From Longimycelium tulufanense (lineage in GTDB: Bacteria; Actinomycetota; Actinomycetes; Mycobacteriales; Pseudonocardiaceae): a stretch of 64,000 nt of DNA. The translations under genes were made by a program, and so were the position numbers. The number at the start of each line of letters is the position of its first letter. The first letter of the stretch is position 1. Below, in pieces: positions 34,044 through 43,334 of the stretch. Below the pieces are notes generated by a model that saw nothing but the letters and a program-made list of their open reading frames with translations, was not told the DNA's origin and did no database searches. The DNA lies in NCBI RefSeq assembly GCF_014645795.1, contig NZ_BMMK01000024.1, positions 1 to 64,000 of the forward strand, read 5' to 3'.

Positions 34044-34388
34044 CGCTTCGGCGACGTCACGGCGGCCACGGGGTCCAGGGGGTCCTCACCTGACGGTGGT
34101 GGGTGGGGACCACAGGGGCGGGGAACGTACCGGGGCAGCGCTCCCCGCCCCTGTTCTCGTGTTTGGCTCGCCCGTCGGGAAGTCCGCTCGGGATGTGGGA
34201 CACCAGCCCTGCGCACGGATGCGGCGCGGCGCGGTCCGGGAACCCACAACGGGATAGGTCAACCCAGCGCCGACTTTCCCCGCATCTTCCGGGAAATCCC
34301 TGCGTCGGACAGGTTATCTGTCCACTATGGATATTCGGTTGCCCGGTGTGTGGTGCTCGGTTCGCTTGTGTGGGCCTTTTTTGAGAAG
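34044..34388. other. Intergenic region
   Basis: 345 bases without a recognisable gene. A GGGGCGGGGAACG...CGCTCCCCGCCCC pairing around 34120-34152 directly after the trypsin-like gene could act as its terminator. Nothing else stands out. Confidence 0.4.
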
Positions 34389-34706
34389 TCAAGAGCCCCG
34401 AACGATGTAGTCGACAGCGATCAGTAACAGCCCCCACGGATGTCGTGAGCCGCTCCCGCCTTCGGTCGCATCACCGCCCAGACGGGCGTATCCAGGCTTG
34501 CTGTCCAGCCAGTCCCGGCAGGAGCCCCACGAGGGGGCACTGTCAGCAAGACGCCCATCGCGGGGCGCTCGTACCACCAGTACTGAGGAGCCGGTCGCCG
34601 CCCCTCCAGGCTGCGGGCCCGCCACCAGGATCCGGATAGTCACCGTTACGTCCCCGTTGCCAGAGAAACGAACCTCGGTGCCAATGTCCCGTTGACGGCG
34701 CCGCAC
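34389..34706 (-). CDS. Hypothetical small protein
   Basis: A possible 105-residue protein with 'EVRFSGNGDVTVTIRILVAG', 'SVLVVRAPRDGRLADSAPSW' and 'HPWGLLLIAVDYIVRGS'. The regular strand pattern and its acceptable codon positions suggest a real gene, but no domain is recognised and the neighbouring spacers are long. It would be read in the same direction as the SDR gene that starts further upstream on this strand. Confidence 0.4.
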   Translation of the reverse strand: MRRRQRDIGTEVRFSGNGDVTVTIRILVAGPQPGGAATGSSVLVVRAPRDGRLADSAPSWGSCRDWLDSKPGYARLGGDATEGGSGSRHPWGLLLIAVDYIVRGS

Positions 34707-34736
34707 GATCCCGTCGCGAAGCCGGCAGCGGTGCGC

Positions 34737-35498
34737 CTAACGGCGGTGTACCCGCGTCGGCGAAGCCTGATCCCTCGGCATGAGCACAATTCGGTCAATG
34801 TTCACGTGCGAGGGGCGCGTGACCGCCCAGGCGATGGTGTCCGCGACATCCTCCGCCGTCAGCGGGGTCATCCCTTGATAGACCGATGCGGCACGCTCCT
34901 GGTCACCCTCGAACCGCACGAGCGAGAACTCGGTCTCCACCAGCCCCGGGCAGATCTCGGTGAACCGCACCGGCTCGCCCAGGTGCTCACCGCGCAGCGT
35001 CTGGTGCAGCACGGACTGCGCGTGCTTCGCCGAGGTGTAGCCCGCACCGTTGTCGTAGATGTGCAACGCGGCTACCGAGGTCACCGTCACCACGTGGCCG
35101 TCCCCGGAGTCCGCCAGCCTGCCGATCAGCGCCTTGGTCATTTGGAGCGTGCCCAGGACGTTGGATTCCCACATCCGGCGCCAGTGCTCCTCGTCGGCCT
35201 GTGCCACCGGCGCCAGGCCCAGTGCGCCGCCGGCGTTGTTCACCAGCACGTGCGCGGTGGGGACCGCCGCGCAGAACGCCGCCACCGACTCCGGGTCGGT
35301 AACGTCGAGGGCGAGTGCGGTACCGCCGATCTCGTCGGCGATTTCCCGGCAGCGCTCGACGCGGCGCGCTCCGAGGATGACGCGGAACCCTTCCGTGGCG
35401 AGCCGACGCGCGGTGGCGGCGCCAATGCCGGCGCTTGCCCCGGTCACCACGGCCACTCGGCCGGATGGGGACTCATGGATCGTCTGTTCGGCACTCAC
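34737..35498 (-). CDS. Short-chain dehydrogenase/reductase (Rv0484c-like)
   Basis: A 253-residue classical SDR from GTG 35498. It has 'VAVVTGASAGIGAATARRLA' (NAD(P) motif), 'VLVNNAGGALG', catalytic Ser in 'VTVTSVAALHIYDNG' and the Tyr-x3-Lys in 'GYTSAKHAQSVLHQTLR'. The Arg after the first strand ('LGARRVERC') suggests NADP preference. Substrate unknown. Divergent from the L,D-transpeptidase gene, the same arrangement as Rv0483-Rv0484c. Confidence 0.92.
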   Translation of the reverse strand: MSAEQTIHESPSGRVAVVTGASAGIGAATARRLATEGFRVILGARRVERCREIADEIGGTALALDVTDPESVAAFCAAVPTAHVLVNNAGGALGLAPVAQADEEHWRRMWESNVLGTLQMTKALIGRLADSGDGHVVTVTSVAALHIYDNGAGYTSAKHAQSVLHQTLRGEHLGEPVRFTEICPGLVETEFSLVRFEGDQERAASVYQGMTPLTAEDVADTIAWAVTRPSHVNIDRIVLMPRDQASPTRVHRR

Positions 35499-35631
35499 GG
35501 GCGCAATCCTCCCCCGCGCGGAGGAGGTCAAGGCTGTGACAACCCCCACAAGGAGTTGCGGCAACAGACCCGGTGTGCACGGGCGTCTTGGGACGGGGCA
35601 CCCTTGACGAGGGAGAAACGGGAGGTGGTCA

Positions 35632-36813
35632 GTGGTGGTCGCGGCTCCGCGGATGCGCACTGGTCTGATCGGCGGTCTGATAAGCGCGGCGGTGGTCGCG
35701 GCCCTGGTGTTCGTGGCCGGATGCTCCGGCTCGAGTGACGCGTCCGGCTCGGCGTCCCCGTCCGAGCCGGTCGCCAAGGTCACGGCCGAACCGGGTGACG
35801 GAGCCAGCGGCGTGAGCCCGACCGCCCCGGTCAAGCTCACCGTCGCCAACGGCGAGCTGGAGGACGTCAAGCTCACCAACCCGGAGGGCAAGCAGGTCGA
35901 GGGGAAGCGGTCCGAGGACCACAGGACCTGGACCGCCACCGAGAAGCTCGGCTACGGCAAGACCTACACCTGGTCCGGCAAGGCCCGCGGCACCGACGGC
36001 AAGGACGTGCCGATCCAGGGCAGCTTCAGCACCGTGCAGCCGGCCCAGGTGCTGCGCGGCACGATCTACCCGCTGGACAACCAGACCGTCGGCGTGGCCA
36101 TGCCGATCTCCATCAGGTTCGACGCGCCCGTCAAGGACAAGGCCGCTGTCGAGAAGGCGTTGCAGGTGAAGACGTCCGTGCCGGTCACCGGCTCGTGGGG
36201 CTGGGTCGAGGGCGACCGCGAGGTGCACTGGCGGCCCAAGGAGTACTGGCCGGCCGGCACCGAGGTGACCGTGACCGCCGACCTGTACGGCGTGAACTAC
36301 GGCGACGGGGTCTACGGCAAGGACGACCTGAGCACACACTTCACCATCGGTCGCAACCAGGTGGTCAGGATCAACACCCCGGACCACCAGATGGTCGTCT
36401 ACCGGGACGGCAGGGAGGTCGCCCGCTACGCCTCCAGCAACGGCAGGGACAACGATCCCGAGCTGACCACGCCGAACGGCACGTTCTACGTGACCGAGAA
36501 ACACGAGCGCTGGAAGTTCGACAACCCCCGCTACGGCTACACCAACGTCTGGAAGAACTGGGCGGTGCGGTTCTCCAACCACGGGGAGTTCATCCACGAG
36601 AACGAGGACAACCGAGCCAACATCGGGCGGGCAAACACCTCGCACGGATGCGTCAACCTCACCAACACCGACGCCAAGGCGTATTTCGACAGCGCGCTGG
36701 TCGGTGACCCCGTCGAGGTCACCGGCTCCATCACGGACATGCCGCCGCGGTACGCCCCATACGACTGGCTGATCCCGTGGGACCAGTGGCAGGCCAAGTC
36801 CGCCCTCAAATGA
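35632..36813 (+). CDS. lprQ: L,D-transpeptidase lipoprotein (LprQ/LdtMt5-like)
   Basis: A 393-residue lipoprotein. The signal peptide 'GLISAAVVAALVFVAGCSG' ends in a lipobox Cys. Two Ig-like domains follow, and then a YkuD catalytic domain with 'FSNHGEFIHENED' and the active-site 'TSHGCVNLTNTDAKAYFDSA' (Cys). It makes 3-3 cross-links in peptidoglycan on the outer face of the membrane. The short C-terminal extension 'YAPYDWLIPWDQWQAKSALK' is typical of actinobacterial Ldt proteins. GTG 35632 follows a GGGAGG ribosome site; ATG 35653 is an alternative. Confidence 0.94.
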   Translation: MVVAAPRMRTGLIGGLISAAVVAALVFVAGCSGSSDASGSASPSEPVAKVTAEPGDGASGVSPTAPVKLTVANGELEDVKLTNPEGKQVEGKRSEDHRTWTATEKLGYGKTYTWSGKARGTDGKDVPIQGSFSTVQPAQVLRGTIYPLDNQTVGVAMPISIRFDAPVKDKAAVEKALQVKTSVPVTGSWGWVEGDREVHWRPKEYWPAGTEVTVTADLYGVNYGDGVYGKDDLSTHFTIGRNQVVRINTPDHQMVVYRDGREVARYASSNGRDNDPELTTPNGTFYVTEKHERWKFDNPRYGYTNVWKNWAVRFSNHGEFIHENEDNRANIGRANTSHGCVNLTNTDAKAYFDSALVGDPVEVTGSITDMPPRYAPYDWLIPWDQWQAKSALK

Positions 36814-36915
36814 CGTCAAGGGCGAAGCCACAGAAGTGACCTACGTCGCGAGTCGGGAAGCAACCGCCGCCCCACGGGGTTGAGTGTTGCGCGGAGCCCG
36901 ACTTGGGGGTGGGTA

Positions 36916-37743
36916 GTGGATACGACGACGTACCTCACCGGCGCCGGTGGCGTCCGGCTCGCGGTCCGGGAGACCGGTCCGGCCGGCGCCCCGGCGCTGG
37001 TCCTGCTGCACGGCTGGGCGCAGTCCGGCGCGGTCTGGCAGCTGTCGTCCGACGAGTTCGGGGTGATCGCGGCCGACCTGCGCGGGCACGGCGCCTCGGC
37101 GGCACCGGACGACGGCGGCTACCGCGACCCGCGCGTGTGGGCCGATGACGTCGCCGCGCTGGTCCGGCACGCGAACGCCCCGGTCGTGCTCGTCGGCTGG
37201 TCCTACGGCGGCTTGGTGCTCACCGACCACCTCCGCGTGCACGGCACCGCCGGCCTGGCGGGAATCGTCCTGGTCGGTGCCCTGACCGAGCTCGGCCGCG
37301 GCCGGCCGGGCGCCTGGGTCGGGCGCACCATGCGGGCCGCGATGCCGGCGGCCTGCGACGCCGACCCGGCCGTCGCCGGGCCCGCCCTGGCCGAGCTGTG
37401 CGCCGGCATGTCCGCCACCCCGCTGCCCGAGGAGGTCAATCGGGGCCTGCTGGACACCGCCCTGACCACCCCGGCCCACGTGCGGGCCGGGCTGTTCCAG
37501 CGGGAGCAGGACAGCCGGGAGGTGCTGGCCGCGGTGGACGTGCCCGCCCTGGTACTGCACGGCCGCGAGGACACCGTCGTCGACCCGCGTGCCGCCGAGT
37601 ACGCAGGGGCGACCATCCCGGGCGCCACGCTCCGCCGGTGGGATGGCGTGGGACACGTGCCGTTCCTGGAGCGGCCCGCCGAGTTCCACCGGGAGCTGCA
37701 CGGGTTCGCGCGCCGCTGTACCGCCGCGGAGGTCGCCCGGTGA
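36916..37743 (+). CDS. Alpha/beta hydrolase preceding mshA
   Basis: A 275-residue hydrolase with '[16 protein letters not shown]' (oxyanion His-Gly), nucleophile elbow '[15 protein letters not shown]' (Ser), acid in '[13 protein letters not shown]' and '[18 protein letters not shown]' (His). The full triad is present. Its stop overlaps the mshA ATG by one base, so the two are translationally coupled; a role linked to mycothiol synthesis is possible but not shown by the sequence. Confidence 0.88.
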   Translation: MDTTTYLTGAGGVRLAVRETGPAGAPALVLLHGWAQSGAVWQLSSDEFGVIAADLRGHGASAAPDDGGYRDPRVWADDVAALVRHANAPVVLVGWSYGGLVLTDHLRVHGTAGLAGIVLVGALTELGRGRPGAWVGRTMRAAMPAACDADPAVAGPALAELCAGMSATPLPEEVNRGLLDTALTTPAHVRAGLFQREQDSREVLAAVDVPALVLHGREDTVVDPRAAEYAGATIPGATLRRWDGVGHVPFLERPAEFHRELHGFARRCTAAEVAR

Positions 37744-39044
37744 TGGGTTCGGTCAACCCGCTGCGCCGTAGCCGCCGCCGGCCGCGCCGGGTCGCGGTGC
37801 TCTCCGTGCACACCTCCCCACTGGAGCAACCCGGCACTGGGGACGCCGGCGGCATGAACGTCTACATCGTGCAAACCGCCACCCGAATGGCCCGCCGGGG
37901 CATCGCCGTCGAGATCTTCACCCGCGCCACCTCCTCCGACCTGCCACCGGTGGCCGAGCTGGCTCCCGGCGTGCTGGTGCGGCACGTGACGGCCGGCCCG
38001 TTCGAGGGGCTGGGCAAGGACGAGCTGCCCGGGCAGCTCTGCGCGTTCACCGCGGGCGTGCTGCGCGCCGAGGCTCGGCACGAGCCCGGCTACTACGACG
38101 CCGTGCACTCGCACTACTGGCTGTCCGGCCAGGTCGGCTGGCTCAGCACCGGCCGGTGGGGCGTGCCGCACGTGCACACCCCGCACACGCTGGCCAAGGT
38201 CAAGAACGCGGCGCTGGCCGCCGGGGACCGGCCCGAGCCCCGCATCCGGGTGATCGGGGAGGAGCAGGTGGTCGCCGAGTCCGACCGTCTGGTGGCCAAC
38301 ACCCCGGTGGAGGCCGGTCAGCTCATCGATCTCTACGGCGCCGAGCCGGAGCGGGTGGTGACCATCCCACCTGGCGTGGACCTGGAACGCTTCAGGCCCG
38401 GCGACCCGGCGGCGGCCCGCGCCGCCCTCGGCCTCGCCCCGGACGCCGTGGTGCTCGCCTTCGTCGGCCGGCTCCAGCCCCTGAAAGCGCCGGACGTGCT
38501 GGTGCGGGCCGCCGCCGAGATGCTGGCGCGCGACCCGGCCCTGCGGGACCGGCTCGTCGTACTGATCGTGGGCGGCCCCTCCGGCAACGGCCTGGAGCAG
38601 CCCGAGGCGTTGCGTGCCCTGGCCGTGGAGCTGGGCGTGGCCGACGTGGTCCGCTTCCTCCCCCCACAGTCCGGTTCAGCCCTGGCCGAGGCGTACCGGG
38701 CTGCCGACCTGGTCGCGGTCCCCAGCTACAACGAGTCGTTCGGCCTGGTCGCCCTCGAGGCGCAGGCATGCGGCACACCGGTGGTCGCGGCCTCGGTCGG
38801 CGGCCTGCCGGTGGCCGTGGCGGACGGCGAGTCGGGCTTGCTGATGACCAGCCACGACCCGGCCGAGTGGGCAAGGGCGCTGTCGGACGTCGCTCTGCGT
38901 CCCGCGCGCCTGGCCGAACTCTCCGCCCGTGCGGTCGATCATGCCGCCCGGTTCTCCTGGGATCGCACGACCGACGCCTTGCTGGCAACCTACGCGGAGG
39001 CGGCGCGGCCGCTCGAGACGTCCCGACGGGAGGTGGCGGTGTGA
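37743..39044 (+). CDS. mshA: D-inositol-3-phosphate glycosyltransferase
   Basis: A 433-residue GT-B glycosyltransferase, first enzyme of mycothiol biosynthesis, joining UDP-GlcNAc to inositol-3-phosphate. Diagnostic segments are '[20 protein letters not shown]', '[15 protein letters not shown]', '[15 protein letters not shown]', '[17 protein letters not shown]', '[17 protein letters not shown]' and '[20 protein letters not shown]'. A basic N-terminal stretch (RRSRRRPRR) precedes the fold. Coupled to the upstream hydrolase and, by a GTGA overlap, to the YbjN-like gene. Confidence 0.97.
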   Translation: MGSVNPLRRSRRRPRRVAVLSVHTSPLEQPGTGDAGGMNVYIVQTATRMARRGIAVEIFTRATSSDLPPVAELAPGVLVRHVTAGPFEGLGKDELPGQLCAFTAGVLRAEARHEPGYYDAVHSHYWLSGQVGWLSTGRWGVPHVHTPHTLAKVKNAALAAGDRPEPRIRVIGEEQVVAESDRLVANTPVEAGQLIDLYGAEPERVVTIPPGVDLERFRPGDPAAARAALGLAPDAVVLAFVGRLQPLKAPDVLVRAAAEMLARDPALRDRLVVLIVGGPSGNGLEQPEALRALAVELGVADVVRFLPPQSGSALAEAYRAADLVAVPSYNESFGLVALEAQACGTPVVAASVGGLPVAVADGESGLLMTSHDPAEWARALSDVALRPARLAELSARAVDHAARFSWDRTTDALLATYAEAARPLETSRREVAV

Positions 39045-39550
39045 CCCATACCCAGCTCGAGGCGTTGGACCAGCTCATCGCGAACACGCTCGACGAGCGG
39101 GAGCTGCGGTACGAGCGCCGCGCGCCCGGGCGCTTCTTCGTGACCCTGCCGGGAATTAAGAAGTTGCAGACCAACTGCTGGCTGATCGTCGAACGCCACG
39201 CCCTGCTGGTCGAGGCGTTCGTCTGCCGCCACCCCGACGAGGCGCACGAAGAGGTCTACCGCTACCTGCTCCGACGCAACGCCCGCCTCTACGGCGTGCA
39301 CTACACGGTGGACAAGGCCGGCGACATCTACCTGATCGGCCACATCGGCCTGCACGCGGTGACCGCGGAGGAACTGGACCGTGTCCTCGGCCAGGTCCTC
39401 GAAGCCGCCGACGGCGACTTCAACACCCTGCTGGAACTGGGTTTCGCAACTGCCATCAAGCGCGAGTGGGACTGGCGCGTCTCCCGCGGCGAATCCCTCG
39501 CCAACCTCCGAGCCTTCCAACACCTCGTCGACCGCGGCCCCGAACCCTGA
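39041..39550 (+). CDS. YbjN-domain protein (Rv0487-like)
   Basis: A 169-residue protein with the type III secretion chaperone-like YbjN fold: '[20 protein letters not shown]', '[20 protein letters not shown]' and '[20 protein letters not shown]'. GTG 39041 overlaps the mshA stop (GTGA). Conserved next to mshA across actinobacteria, but without a known role. Confidence 0.9.
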   Translation: MTHTQLEALDQLIANTLDERELRYERRAPGRFFVTLPGIKKLQTNCWLIVERHALLVEAFVCRHPDEAHEEVYRYLLRRNARLYGVHYTVDKAGDIYLIGHIGLHAVTAEELDRVLGQVLEAADGDFNTLLELGFATAIKREWDWRVSRGESLANLRAFQHLVDRGPEP

Positions 39551-39927
39551 CCCCACCGTCCACACCGGACAACCCCGGAAAACGACCCCACGACCTGCAA
39601 GGAACACCATCGCACCACAAGAAAAGCGGATGCAGAGCACAGGCTGCGCTCGCTGCGTTGACACCCCGTCGAGGACCAGGGGCGGCCGCGCCGGCCAGGT
39701 GATTCCCCCCGCCATCGGGCATATGGATGCTTGGTCGCCCCCACACAGCTGATCTCGCCGCCGCCTCGTCATGTGTGCTCGCTGTGCGAGGTGAGATCGG
39801 GTAGCCAACCGGCACTGCCGCCTGTCAGGGAGTGCTCGGTCTGCTGAAGCGGACCGGACCCCCAACCTCGCCCGCTGCTCTGCGAAGTGTGCTCAGTGTG
39901 CTGGTCCTGCCGTAGCGAGCGGGGGTC

Positions 39928-40170
39928 CGGGGGCAAGCCCCCGTCGTGGGGTGTGGGGGCTCGGCCCCACAAAACACGACGTGTCGACGCCCCGGTCCGC
40001 TGACCAGCGGACACACCTCCCCCGCGGGAGGCGCGGGGCGGCTCGGGAGAGAGGGGGAGTCGCGAGCTCGAGCCGCCCCGCGTCAGGTCCCCGCCGCGAC
40101 GGATCCTCTGGGCGGGGGGCACCCCGAGGATCCGGGCGGGCCGCGGTTCGACGGGGGAGGCGAACCGCGG
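39928..40170 (+). other. Array of seven consecutive hairpins (candidate structured RNA)
   Basis: Stems, in order: 39928-39933/39938-39943 with a CAAG loop; 39952-39958/39965-39971 (the dispersed hairpin repeat); GTCCGCTG/CAGCGGAC at 39995-40012; CCTCCC/GGGAGG at 40016-40031; a perfect 14-base stem 40032-40045/40069-40082; a nine-base stem 40100-40108/40126-40134; and CCGCGGTTCG/CGAACCGCGG at 40141-40170. Loops of the last three are purine-rich, containing GGGGGAG, GGGGGGC and GGGGGAG. There is no coding frame. It could be an untranslated RNA, a 5' leader of the acyl-CoA ligase gene, or a cluster of mobile palindromes. Confidence 0.5.
39946..39977 (-). repeat. Dispersed 32-base hairpin repeat, copy 2
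   Basis: Reverse-complement match, 31 of 32 positions, to 2411-2442. The stem TGTGGGG/CCCCACA is at 39952-39958/39965-39971. It forms part of the hairpin array. Confidence 0.7.
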
Positions 40171-40392
40171 TGACACCCTCTCGAGATCGGGGAGTGCGTG
40201 GGAGCCGATCTAGGGAGAGCAATGTCAACTTGGCAGAACTCACGAGGCGTTCACAAGCCCGCCTCACTGCTCCATTCGAGTGTTCTTAGGGGTGCAAAGT
40301 AACGCTCGGATCGCGAAACGATGGAGCTTGACCGCGTCGAGTGACGCCGGCCACGATTGGCCTCCCCGCTCCGCCGGTGTGAGGAGAGCGCC

Positions 40393-41967
40393 ATGGTCCT
40401 TCGCAGCCCGTTCGCCGACGTCGAGATCCCGGATGTCACGCTGCCCGACCTGCTCTTCGCCGATGTGGCCGCCCGCGCGGCGCGCCCGGCGCTCATCGAC
40501 GGCCCGAGCGGCCGGACCCTCACCTACGGCGAGCTGGCGGCCGCGGTCGACCGACTGGCCGCGGCCCTGGCCGAGCGCGGGGTCGGCAAGGGCGACGTCA
40601 TCGGCATCCTCAGCCCGAACACGCCGTACTACGCGGTCGTCTTCCACGGTGCGCTGCTCGCGGGCGCGACAGTGACCACCATCAACGCCCTCTACACCCC
40701 GGAGGAGGTCGCGAGCCAGCTCACCGACTCCGGCGCGCGGATGCTCTTCACCATCTCCGCCTTCCTCGACCGGGCGCGCCCGGCCGCCGAGACCGCCGGC
40801 GTCAGCGACGTCGTCGTGCTGGACGGCGCGGAGGGGCACACCAACCTCAGCGAACTGCTCGCCACACCGGCATCGACCCCCGAGGTGGCGCTCGACCCAG
40901 CCGTAGACATCGCGGTACTGCCCTACTCGTCAGGTACGACGGGCCGGGCCAAGGGCGTCATGCTGACCCACCGCAACCTCGTGGCGAACCTCCTGCAGGG
41001 CCAGCCGTTCCTCCAGCTCGACGGCGAGAACCGGGTGTTGGCGGTGCTGCCGTTCTTCCACATCTACGGCATGCAGGTGACCATGAACCATGCGCTGCTC
41101 AACGGCGCGACCGTGATCACCATGCCCAGGTTCGACCTGGCCGAGTTCCTGCGCGTGATCGCCGAGTACCGCACCGACCGCGTCTACATCGCGCCGCCGG
41201 TCGCGGTCGCGCTGGCCAAGCACCCGCTGGTCGACAACTACGACCTGTCCGCGCTCAGGCTCCTGTTGTCCGGCGCCGCGCCGCTGGATGCCGACCTGGC
41301 CGCCGCCGTCCGGTCCCGCCTGGGCTGCCGGGTGCGCCAGGGCTACGGGATGACCGAGCTGAGCCCGGTGAGCCACGCGATCCCCGCGGACCGGGACGAC
41401 CTCTCCGTCGGCACCGTCGGCCTGCTCCTGCCGAACCAGGCCGCCAAGCTGGTCGACCCGGCCTCCGGCGAGGAGGTGGGTCCGGGCGTGCCCGGCGAGC
41501 TGTGGGTGCGCGGCCCGAACGTGATGGCCGGCTACCTGAACAACCCCGAGGCGACCGCGGCCACCATCGACTCCGACGGCTACCTGCACACCGGCGACGT
41601 CGCCGTGGTGGACGAGCAGGGTTGCTTCAGCGTGGTCGACCGGGTCAAGGAACTGATCAAGTACAAGGGCTACCAGGTCCCGCCGGCGGAGCTGGAGGCG
41701 CTGCTGCTGACCCATTCCGGCATCGCCGACGCGGCCGTGATCGGTGTCCGCGACGCCGAGGGCGAGGAGGTGCCCAAGGCGTTCGTCGTTCGCCAGCCCG
41801 GGGCCGAGGACCTCGGCGCCGAGGGGGTGATGGCGTTCGTCGCCGAACACGTCGCCCCGTACAAGAAGGTGCGGGCCGTGGAGTTCATCGACGCCATCCC
41901 CAAGTCGGCGTCCGGGAAGATCCTGCGCAAGGACCTGCGGGACCGGGAGACCGCCACCCCGGCCTGA
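40393..41967 (+). CDS. AMP-dependent acyl-CoA ligase (4-coumarate-CoA ligase type)
   Basis: A 524-residue adenylate-forming enzyme. The P-loop 'LPYSSGTTGRAKGVMLTHRN', 'FFHIYGMQVTMNHALL', 'RQGYGMTELSPVSHAIP', 'DGYLHTGDVAVVDEQG', 'VDRVKELIKYKGYQVPPAEL' and the catalytic Lys in 'IPKSASGKILRKDLR' are all present. It activates an aromatic or fatty acid to its CoA thioester. The His-Ile-Tyr-Gly segment suggests an arylpropenoate or medium-chain acid, but specificity is not readable. ATG 40393 sits behind GAGGAG. Confidence 0.93.
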   Translation: MVLRSPFADVEIPDVTLPDLLFADVAARAARPALIDGPSGRTLTYGELAAAVDRLAAALAERGVGKGDVIGILSPNTPYYAVVFHGALLAGATVTTINALYTPEEVASQLTDSGARMLFTISAFLDRARPAAETAGVSDVVVLDGAEGHTNLSELLATPASTPEVALDPAVDIAVLPYSSGTTGRAKGVMLTHRNLVANLLQGQPFLQLDGENRVLAVLPFFHIYGMQVTMNHALLNGATVITMPRFDLAEFLRVIAEYRTDRVYIAPPVAVALAKHPLVDNYDLSALRLLLSGAAPLDADLAAAVRSRLGCRVRQGYGMTELSPVSHAIPADRDDLSVGTVGLLLPNQAAKLVDPASGEEVGPGVPGELWVRGPNVMAGYLNNPEATAATIDSDGYLHTGDVAVVDEQGCFSVVDRVKELIKYKGYQVPPAELEALLLTHSGIADAAVIGVRDAEGEEVPKAFVVRQPGAEDLGAEGVMAFVAEHVAPYKKVRAVEFIDAIPKSASGKILRKDLRDRETATPA

Positions 41968-42330
41968 TCAGTCGGCCGGCTCGGTACCCGTCGCGGCCAG
42001 GACGAAGGCGGGGATGGCCGGGCGCCCGGTCGCTGCAGCCGCGCCCCGGTACGTTCCGATCTTCCTGGCCGGGAGCGTCACCGGCGCGCCGAGCCGGTCC
42101 AACACCGTCCATGCTGGACCGCGCAGCGCATCCGCAGTGGCCCGACCCGCCAGCGTCCTGCCCAGTGGGAAGGCACGCCCCCGCCCTCCCCGGGTCTCGC
42201 GAGCCCAAGTCGAGCGTAGTGATCAGCAAAATCACAGGTCAAGGGCATGATCGAGCACTGTGGACAGATCGCTTTCCTGTGGATAGACCGGCATTCGTGC
42301 TCGCACGGTCCCGTTTGGCAGGCTGTAGGC
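41968..42330. other. Intergenic region with dispersed repeat
   Basis: 363 bases without a gene between the ligase and gpm1. The 80-base repeat copy B takes up 42173-42252; the sequence before it shows nothing recognisable. Confidence 0.5.
42173..42275 (-). repeat. Dispersed 80-base repeat, copy B
   Basis: Bases 42173-42252 are the reverse complement of 26007-26086 at 75 of 80 positions. TGTGGACAG follows and CTGTGGATAG lies at about 42284, so DnaA-box-like sequences again flank the same end. It lies about 80 bases upstream of gpm1 but points away from it. Confidence 0.8.
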
Positions 42331-43083
42331 ATGGCTAACGCTGTCGGCACCCTCGTGCTGCTCCGCCACGGCGAGAGCGTCTGGAACGCCGAAAACCTGT
42401 TCACGGGTTGGGTCGACGTCCCCCTCTCCGAGCGGGGCGAGACCGAGGCCCGCCGGGGCGGCGAGCTGCTGCGGGACGCCGGGATCCTCCCGGACGTCGT
42501 GCACACCTCGCTGCTGCGCCGCGCGATCTCCACCGCCAACATCGCCCTCGACACCTGCGACCGGCACTGGATCGACGTCCGGCGGGACTGGCGGCTCAAC
42601 GAGCGCCACTACGGCGCCCTCCAGGGCAAGAACAAGAAGCAGACCCTCGACCAGTACGGCGAGGAGCAGTTCACGCTCTGGCGCCGCTCCTACGACGTGC
42701 CGCCCCCGCCGATCGAGTCGGGCACCGAGTTCAGCCAGGATGGCGACCCGCGCTACGCCGGCCTCGGCGCCGAGTTGCCGCGCACCGAGTGCCTGAAGGA
42801 CGTGGTGGCCCGGCTGCTGCCGTACTGGTCGGACTCGATCGTGCCGGACCTGCGCGCCGGCCGGACCGTCCTGGTCGCCGCGCACGGCAACTCGCTGCGC
42901 GCGCTGGTCAAGCACCTTGACGGCGTCTCCGACGAGGCGATCGCCAAGCTGAACATCCCGACCGGCATCCCGCTGCGCTACGACCTCGACGCCGACCTGC
43001 GGCCGACCAATCCGGGCGGCACCTACCTCGACCCGGACGCCGCCGTCTCCGCGATCCAGGCGGTGGCGAACCAGGGCCGCTGA
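42331..43083 (+). CDS. gpm1: 2,3-bisphosphoglycerate-dependent phosphoglycerate mutase
   Basis: A 250-residue dPGM. It has the phosphohistidine motif '[20 protein letters not shown]', '[15 protein letters not shown]', '[20 protein letters not shown]' and the second His in '[17 protein letters not shown]'. It interconverts 3- and 2-phosphoglycerate in glycolysis. It lies upstream of senX3-regX3, as in mycobacteria. ATG 42331 is chosen; an upstream in-frame ATG at 42247 would start inside the repeat. Confidence 0.97.
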   Translation: MANAVGTLVLLRHGESVWNAENLFTGWVDVPLSERGETEARRGGELLRDAGILPDVVHTSLLRRAISTANIALDTCDRHWIDVRRDWRLNERHYGALQGKNKKQTLDQYGEEQFTLWRRSYDVPPPPIESGTEFSQDGDPRYAGLGAELPRTECLKDVVARLLPYWSDSIVPDLRAGRTVLVAAHGNSLRALVKHLDGVSDEAIAKLNIPTGIPLRYDLDADLRPTNPGGTYLDPDAAVSAIQAVANQGR

Positions 43084-43221
43084 GCAACCGGGCCCAGCAC
43101 ACCCCGCCCTGGGCACCTCTGAGCACCACCCCAGCAGCCAGCGCGCGTCCGGGGGACATACCCGTCCTCCGGACGCGCTTTCGGCGGTTGCGCGCGGCCG
43201 GTCTCCCCTCCTGCGCGCGTG

Positions 43222-43239
43222 GGTGAACGGCGCGTGACC
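43222..43239 (+). promoter_or_regulatory. PHO-box-like direct repeat upstream of senX3
   Basis: GGTGAAC (43222) and CGTGACC (43233) are spaced 11 bases start to start, the period of the GTTCACC-type repeat bound by PhoP/RegX3 regulators, here in reverse orientation. It lies about 95 bases before senX3, a fitting place for autoregulation. The second unit is imperfect. The rest of the 251-base gap shows only the TACCAT -10 hexamer at 43323. Confidence 0.4.
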
Positions 43240-43334
43240 CGGGTCGAAACAGCAGGTGATCGCGATGTCGTTGCCGTCACGGATGCCCGCGCGGGACTAG
43301 GCCGAGGCGGGTCTGGCCTGCTTACCATGCGGCC

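Larger units (their letters stand above)
39551..40392. other. 842-base intergenic region
   Basis: No gene is supported between the YbjN and acyl-CoA ligase genes. The first 370 bases are featureless; 39928-40170 is the hairpin array. A promoter for the ligase may be TTGACC at about 40328 with CACGAT 17 bases further on. Confidence 0.5.

Noticed and set aside
39946-39977. Hairpin repeat as intrinsic terminator of the mshA-ybjN operon
   Set aside because: The stem is followed by A-rich, not T-rich, sequence on the plus strand and lies about 400 bases from the stop codon.
39928-40170. CRISPR array
   Set aside because: The hairpins differ in sequence and are not evenly spaced direct repeats; no cas genes are in the window.
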